A stretch of DNA of 64,000 nt from DATKUC01 sp964577375. GTDB lineage: Bacteria > Spirochaetota > Spirochaetia > DSM-27196 > DATKUC01. Location of the stretch: contig CAZNYW010000004.1 of NCBI GenBank assembly GCA_964577375.1, forward strand, positions 52,465 through 116,464, written 5' to 3'. Numbering within the stretch: the stretch's first letter is position 1; each line of letters starts with the position of its first letter. The translations under genes were made by a program, and so were the position numbers. The notes below the pieces were generated by a model. It did no database searches and had not been told where the DNA came from. It saw nothing but the letters and a program-made list of their open reading frames with translations. This document shows positions 61,115 through 64,000 of the stretch, piece after piece.

Positions 61115-62002
61115 CTACGCCCTTGCGTGACCTCTAATGGACCTGTAGAGCAGGTTCACTGCCGCCAGCGTCACAATAACGGTTATTACGGAGAGCGAGC
61201 TCGCCTGTCCGATCTGGTTGGCGTTGAAGACCTTCATGTAGATCGCGTAGGGAAGATTGTAGGTCTGAGTTCCCGGACCGCCCCCGGTAGTCACCAGGAT
61301 CAGGCCGAAGGTCTTGGCAATGAAAACCAGCCCAAGCATCAGCGCAACGCGCATATAGTTCGAAATCAGCGGCAGCTTGATGAGGAAGGTCGCCTGCCAC
61401 CAGTTCACTCCGTCGAGGTGCATGGCATCGTAAAGATCCATCGGAATGCCCTGCAGTCCACCCAGTATGATCAACACAAAGAACGGCGTCCACTGCCACG
61501 AAAAAAGCAGGATGATGGAAAACATGGGATGGTAGCTGAGCAGCGCTACGGGGTGGTGGATACCAAGCGCGTTCGCGATTGCCCCGTACCAGCCGCTATA
61601 GGGATTGAATATCATTGTTTTCCACACCACACCACTCGCCGTTGCCATGACAAAGAACGGCCCGAGAATCAACGTGCGGGCAATATTCCTTCCTGGCACC
61701 TCGTTGTCGAGCAGCAGGGCCAAAAGAAAACCCAGTACCGTGCACACGGCGAGGGAGATCACCGTCAACTCAACGGTATGCCAGAAGACGTGGTAGAAGA
61801 GCGGAAAGCTCGGAAAGTCGGGGATGCCCAACCAATTGGCGTAATTCTGAAGTCCGACAAACTTGATCCCGAGATCCGGCCTCACCAGAATCCACCTGAC
61901 CGTCGAATATGCCAGTGTTATGAGAAATGGTATCTGCGTCATGACGGCGACCACGACAGCTGCCGGTAGCACGAATAGCCAGTCTCGCCTCTTGTGTTTC
62001 AT
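61115..62002 (-). CDS. Sugar ABC transporter permease, MalF type
   Basis: A 295-residue permease with six helices and the coupling motif DLYDAMHLDGVNWWQATFLI. The ATG at 62002 has GAGGAG about 12 bases upstream; an upstream frame in the same phase is not part of it. It follows the binding protein by 112 bases, which contain a hairpin. No ATPase gene is adjacent, as is usual for importers sharing a common ATPase. Confidence 0.92.
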   Translation of the reverse strand: MKHKRRDWLFVLPAAVVVAVMTQIPFLITLAYSTVRWILVRPDLGIKFVGLQNYANWLGIPDFPSFPLFYHVFWHTVELTVISLAVCTVLGFLLALLLDNEVPGRNIARTLILGPFFVMATASGVVWKTMIFNPYSGWYGAIANALGIHHPVALLSYHPMFSIILLFSWQWTPFFVLIILGGLQGIPMDLYDAMHLDGVNWWQATFLIKLPLISNYMRVALMLGLVFIAKTFGLILVTTGGGPGTQTYNLPYAIYMKVFNANQIGQASSLSVITVIVTLAAVNLLYRSIRGHARA

Positions 62003-62052
62003 AGCGGCCGAGCTCCTCACGTGAAATGACTGCTGCTGGAAGACGACCGCAT

Positions 62053-62078
62053 CTTCGTCTCTCGTACGGGAGACGAAG
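62053..62078 (-). other. Intercistronic hairpin between SBP and permease genes
   Basis: Perfect 9-bp inverted repeat CTTCGTCTC/GAGACGAAG (62053-62061, 62070-62078) with an 8-base loop and no T-run. Such hairpins behind binding-protein genes stabilise that part of the mRNA so the binding protein is made in excess; here this is inferred from position. Confidence 0.65.
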
Positions 62079-62114
62079 AATACGGATCGCGCAACTGCAG
62101 AACTACAGGATTTG

Positions 62115-63512
62115 TCAACTCTGGTTCTGGTAGCTGTCTTGTTTGGCCATCTGGTTGAATTCCTTCTGCGTCTTCGCAATTGCCTGATCGAGGGTCAATT
62201 TGCCCACCACGTAGTCCGCCAGGTTCTGCGTCATCTCCGTGCCGATGTTGGGGAACTCCGGTATCGCAATGTACTGGATGCCCGCATAGGGAACAGGTTT
62301 CAGCGTTGGATGATTGAAGTCCACCGCCTGCAATGCCTTCAACGTCCAGGATGCATAGGGCAGTTTTGCGTACGCAGGTATCTTGTAGGTCGACTCACGG
62401 GACGCCGGTGGAGTCAGCGCGCCCGAGGGATCTTCCTTGAGCGTCAGCTTCACATACTGCTTGGAAGTCGCCCAGAGCATGAAGTTGAAAGCGGCCTTCT
62501 TCTGGGCTGACGAGATCTTGGGATTGAGCCCCAACGCCCAGTTCCAGAGCCAGCCGTCGTTGTGCTTCACCTCGTGCGGGGCGTACGCGTAACCAACGTC
62601 GCCTGCGATCTTCGATCCGTTGCCGTAAAGGGGAGGTGCGAGGGAGGTCGCGTCATAGTAGATACCGACCTTGCCGCTTTCGAACAGCTGAAGGCATTCG
62701 TTATAGCCTGTCGAGATGATGTTGCTTTCGCCGTAGTTGACGAGCAGGTTCTTGTACATCTTCCACGCGGCCCGCTGCTGCGGAGTGTCGACGGTTGCCT
62801 GCCACTTGTCGTTGAACCAGCGGCCACCGTAGGCGTTCACCATCGTGTCGAAGGGCGCGCCGCTCATTCCCCATCCGGGCTCACCACGCATAACGATGCC
62901 GAGGATGCCCTTGCTCGGATCATTGATTTTCGACGCGAGCTGGTAGATTTGCGTCCAGGTCGGGTGGTCGGGCATTGTCAATCCCTTTGCGGCAAACAGC
63001 TTTTTGTTGTACATGGTAAACGAGGTTTCGCCGTAAAAGGGGAGTGCATACGCATCACCCTTAACCGAGAGCGAGTTTATCATTGCCGGAATAAGGTCAG
63101 CCCGGTCGTATGATTTCTTCTCCGCTGGTGAAAGTGCCTGGAAGTAGGAATGCAGGTTCTGAAGCCATCCGTCTTTGGCCCAGTACTGGACTGCATTCGG
63201 ACCGATGACAAAGATACTGTCTGTCGTTCCACCCGTTGACGCCTCCGTCTCGAGTTTCTGGCGCAGATCATTTTCCGGAAGTACCGTGATGTTGACCGTG
63301 ACTCCCTTCGCCTTGTAGTACTTCGGTGCAAGCTTGTCGAGCCCGCGCGAGATTGGATTGTTCGGCAGCGAGATGTTGACCGTTACCGGCTTCGCGGACG
63401 TGCCGGACTTTTCCGCACTTCCGTTTGCAAAGAGTAGTGCCCCGCCACAGACCAGCAGTGAGATGCCGAACGTGAGCGTGGCAACGGACTTGAGACCAAA
63501 CTTTGTGTACAT
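62115..63512 (-). CDS. Sugar ABC transporter substrate-binding protein
   Basis: A 465-residue extracytoplasmic solute-binding family 1 protein. A signal peptide ends near GGALLFANG, then NGSAEKSG. The conserved FxLPFYGET (YALPFYGETSFTMYN) near residue 155 and ALGLNPKISSAQKKAAFNFM are typical. AGGAGAGG precedes the ATG at 63512. It is the first gene of the importer operon and binds an unidentified sugar or glycoside. Confidence 0.93.
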   Translation of the reverse strand: MYTKFGLKSVATLTFGISLLVCGGALLFANGSAEKSGTSAKPVTVNISLPNNPISRGLDKLAPKYYKAKGVTVNITVLPENDLRQKLETEASTGGTTDSIFVIGPNAVQYWAKDGWLQNLHSYFQALSPAEKKSYDRADLIPAMINSLSVKGDAYALPFYGETSFTMYNKKLFAAKGLTMPDHPTWTQIYQLASKINDPSKGILGIVMRGEPGWGMSGAPFDTMVNAYGGRWFNDKWQATVDTPQQRAAWKMYKNLLVNYGESNIISTGYNECLQLFESGKVGIYYDATSLAPPLYGNGSKIAGDVGYAYAPHEVKHNDGWLWNWALGLNPKISSAQKKAAFNFMLWATSKQYVKLTLKEDPSGALTPPASRESTYKIPAYAKLPYASWTLKALQAVDFNHPTLKPVPYAGIQYIAIPEFPNIGTEMTQNLADYVVGKLTLDQAIAKTQKEFNQMAKQDSYQNQS

Positions 63513-63534
63513 GTTGCCTCTCCTCTTGGGGTGA

Positions 63535-63562
63535 ATTATTGGTCCAGCTGATGCGGTGCCAA
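63535..63562 (-). promoter_or_regulatory. Promoter of the sugar importer operon
   Basis: On the minus strand, TTGGCA (63562-63557), a 16-base spacer and AATAAT (63540-63535), about 22 bases from the SBP start. Confidence 0.55.
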
Positions 63563-63575
63563 TTTCCAAGTGGGC

Positions 63576-63606
63576 AATTGAACGATCTGCCTCGAACTGA
63601 ACGATC
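63576..63606 (-). promoter_or_regulatory. Tandem 12-bp direct repeat, candidate activator operator
   Basis: Two direct repeats on the plus strand, AATTGAACGATC (63576-63587) and AACTGAACGATC (63595-63606), one mismatch apart and 19 bases from start to start, about two helical turns. They lie directly upstream of the -35, a normal position for an activator. The cognate regulator is not in the window. Confidence 0.6.
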
Positions 63607-64000
63607 AAACGATTTGGGCCCAATCAACGACGCGCGCGATTCGTCGGTGGACTCCTGATGAATGTATCCGTGATAGCAGGGATGTTCGGTTTCCGGCGTT
63701 CTGTTTGAAATGCCCATGGTTTTAATTTCAGCGGACGCGCACCTGCCTTCAATAATCCCGGAAGCCTATTTTTGTGTGGGTCTGCGGCCTAAGCCGCGGC
63801 AATGTGACGAATTATTCGATACGCTGCGCGGGGCGACCGAAATTCGGTAAGCGCGCCTGTCAAGTCCGGTGGTTCCAAACAGCTCAGTTTCCGCGCGTCC
63901 CCCGGCGGCTCAAGCAATGGGGAGTATCAAGAACCCTGTGGATAGAATCAGGGGAGTGATTACGCGGTAAGTACTTGTGAGCATCAGGTCGTCTTTCGGC
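63607..64000 (+). other. Right-edge region without a supported gene
   Basis: About 400 bases upstream of the sugar operon. I find no reliable gene on either strand. A short palindrome ACCGAAATTCGGT lies at 63836-63848. A gene may start beyond the window edge. Confidence 0.5.

Noticed and set aside
63774..63959. Plus-strand frame of 61 codons near the right edge
   Set aside because: No ribosome site, odd composition and no family likeness.
1..64000. CRISPR arrays, insertion sequences, prophage genes, rRNA genes
   Set aside because: No repeat-spacer pattern, transposase, integrase or rRNA sequence was recognised anywhere.

Overview
The window is GC-rich, densely coded chromosomal DNA from a spirochete. 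The strongest lineage marker is a protein of the spirochaetal P83/100 antigen family (39501-41132). Supporting signs are the block rpsT - HU - lnt - ... - rho - rpmE, which from memory resembles the treponemal order, a bifunctional PyrB-PyrI fusion, and a substrate-binding protein with the mature start NGSAEK. From base composition I infer a free-living or gut Spirochaetales member rather than a host-restricted, low-GC pathogen. I could not check this against a database.

Layout. 1-4640: heterodimeric ABC exporter (second subunit cut by the window edge), an EamA transporter, a tiny zinc-ribbon protein and a PlsC acyltransferase. 4739-9941: rpsT, HU, apolipoprotein N-acyltransferase, a receiver protein with an H-box-like helix, a small TPR protein, bactofilin, CinA. 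9942-12565: long-leader rho (with a large disordered N-terminal extension) and rpmE, closed by a terminator. 12565-14286: a second, paralogous Lnt. 14381-19542: galactokinase-like protein lacking catalytic residues, SurE, two TPR/NHL/VWA-type proteins and a YkgJ-type cysteine protein. 19692-23311: clpS-clpA-aat, a compact N-degron proteolysis unit. 23273-26134: TGS-nucleoside kinase and a degenerate HD-GYP protein, both on the minus strand. 26145-28311: a membrane protein and an alanine aminotransferase. 28331-32494: the tRNA synthetase operon gltX-glyS-tyrS. 32533-34091: an ABC importer pair without a binding protein. 34082-36334: Rex, an RlmI/K-type methyltransferase (apparently CTG-initiated) and a lipoprotein. 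36506-42743: RumA-type methyltransferase, a beta-propeller/HEAT protein, the P83/100 protein, PyrBI. 42764-45801: PBP1A with an apparently leaderless promoter, and a truncated ParB-like domain protein behind it. 45819-52800: an eight-gene minus-strand operon for envelope lipid transport (PHP phosphoesterase, MlaE, MlaF, MlaD, TPR lipoprotein, membrane protein, LysM-M23 peptidase, PEGA protein). 52949-55479: two cyclic-nucleotide-binding-domain proteins and a ZIP metal transporter. 55549-63606: minus-strand accessory part with a methyltransferase, a PLP decarboxylase, a DUF2264-like protein, a tRNA-like remnant and a sugar ABC importer with a candidate tandem operator.

Together the genes cover translation, envelope lipoprotein maturation and lipid movement, cell-wall synthesis and shape (bactofilin, PBP1A, LysM-M23), N-degron proteolysis and sugar uptake. 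No CRISPR array, insertion sequence, prophage or rRNA operon was seen. The least ordinary items are the ParB-like CTPase-type domain with a basic amphipathic tail encoded directly behind PBP1A, the galactokinase-like protein without a catalytic aspartate, the degenerate HD-GYP protein, the prion-like Rho extension and the tRNA-like remnant beside the sugar-uptake genes.
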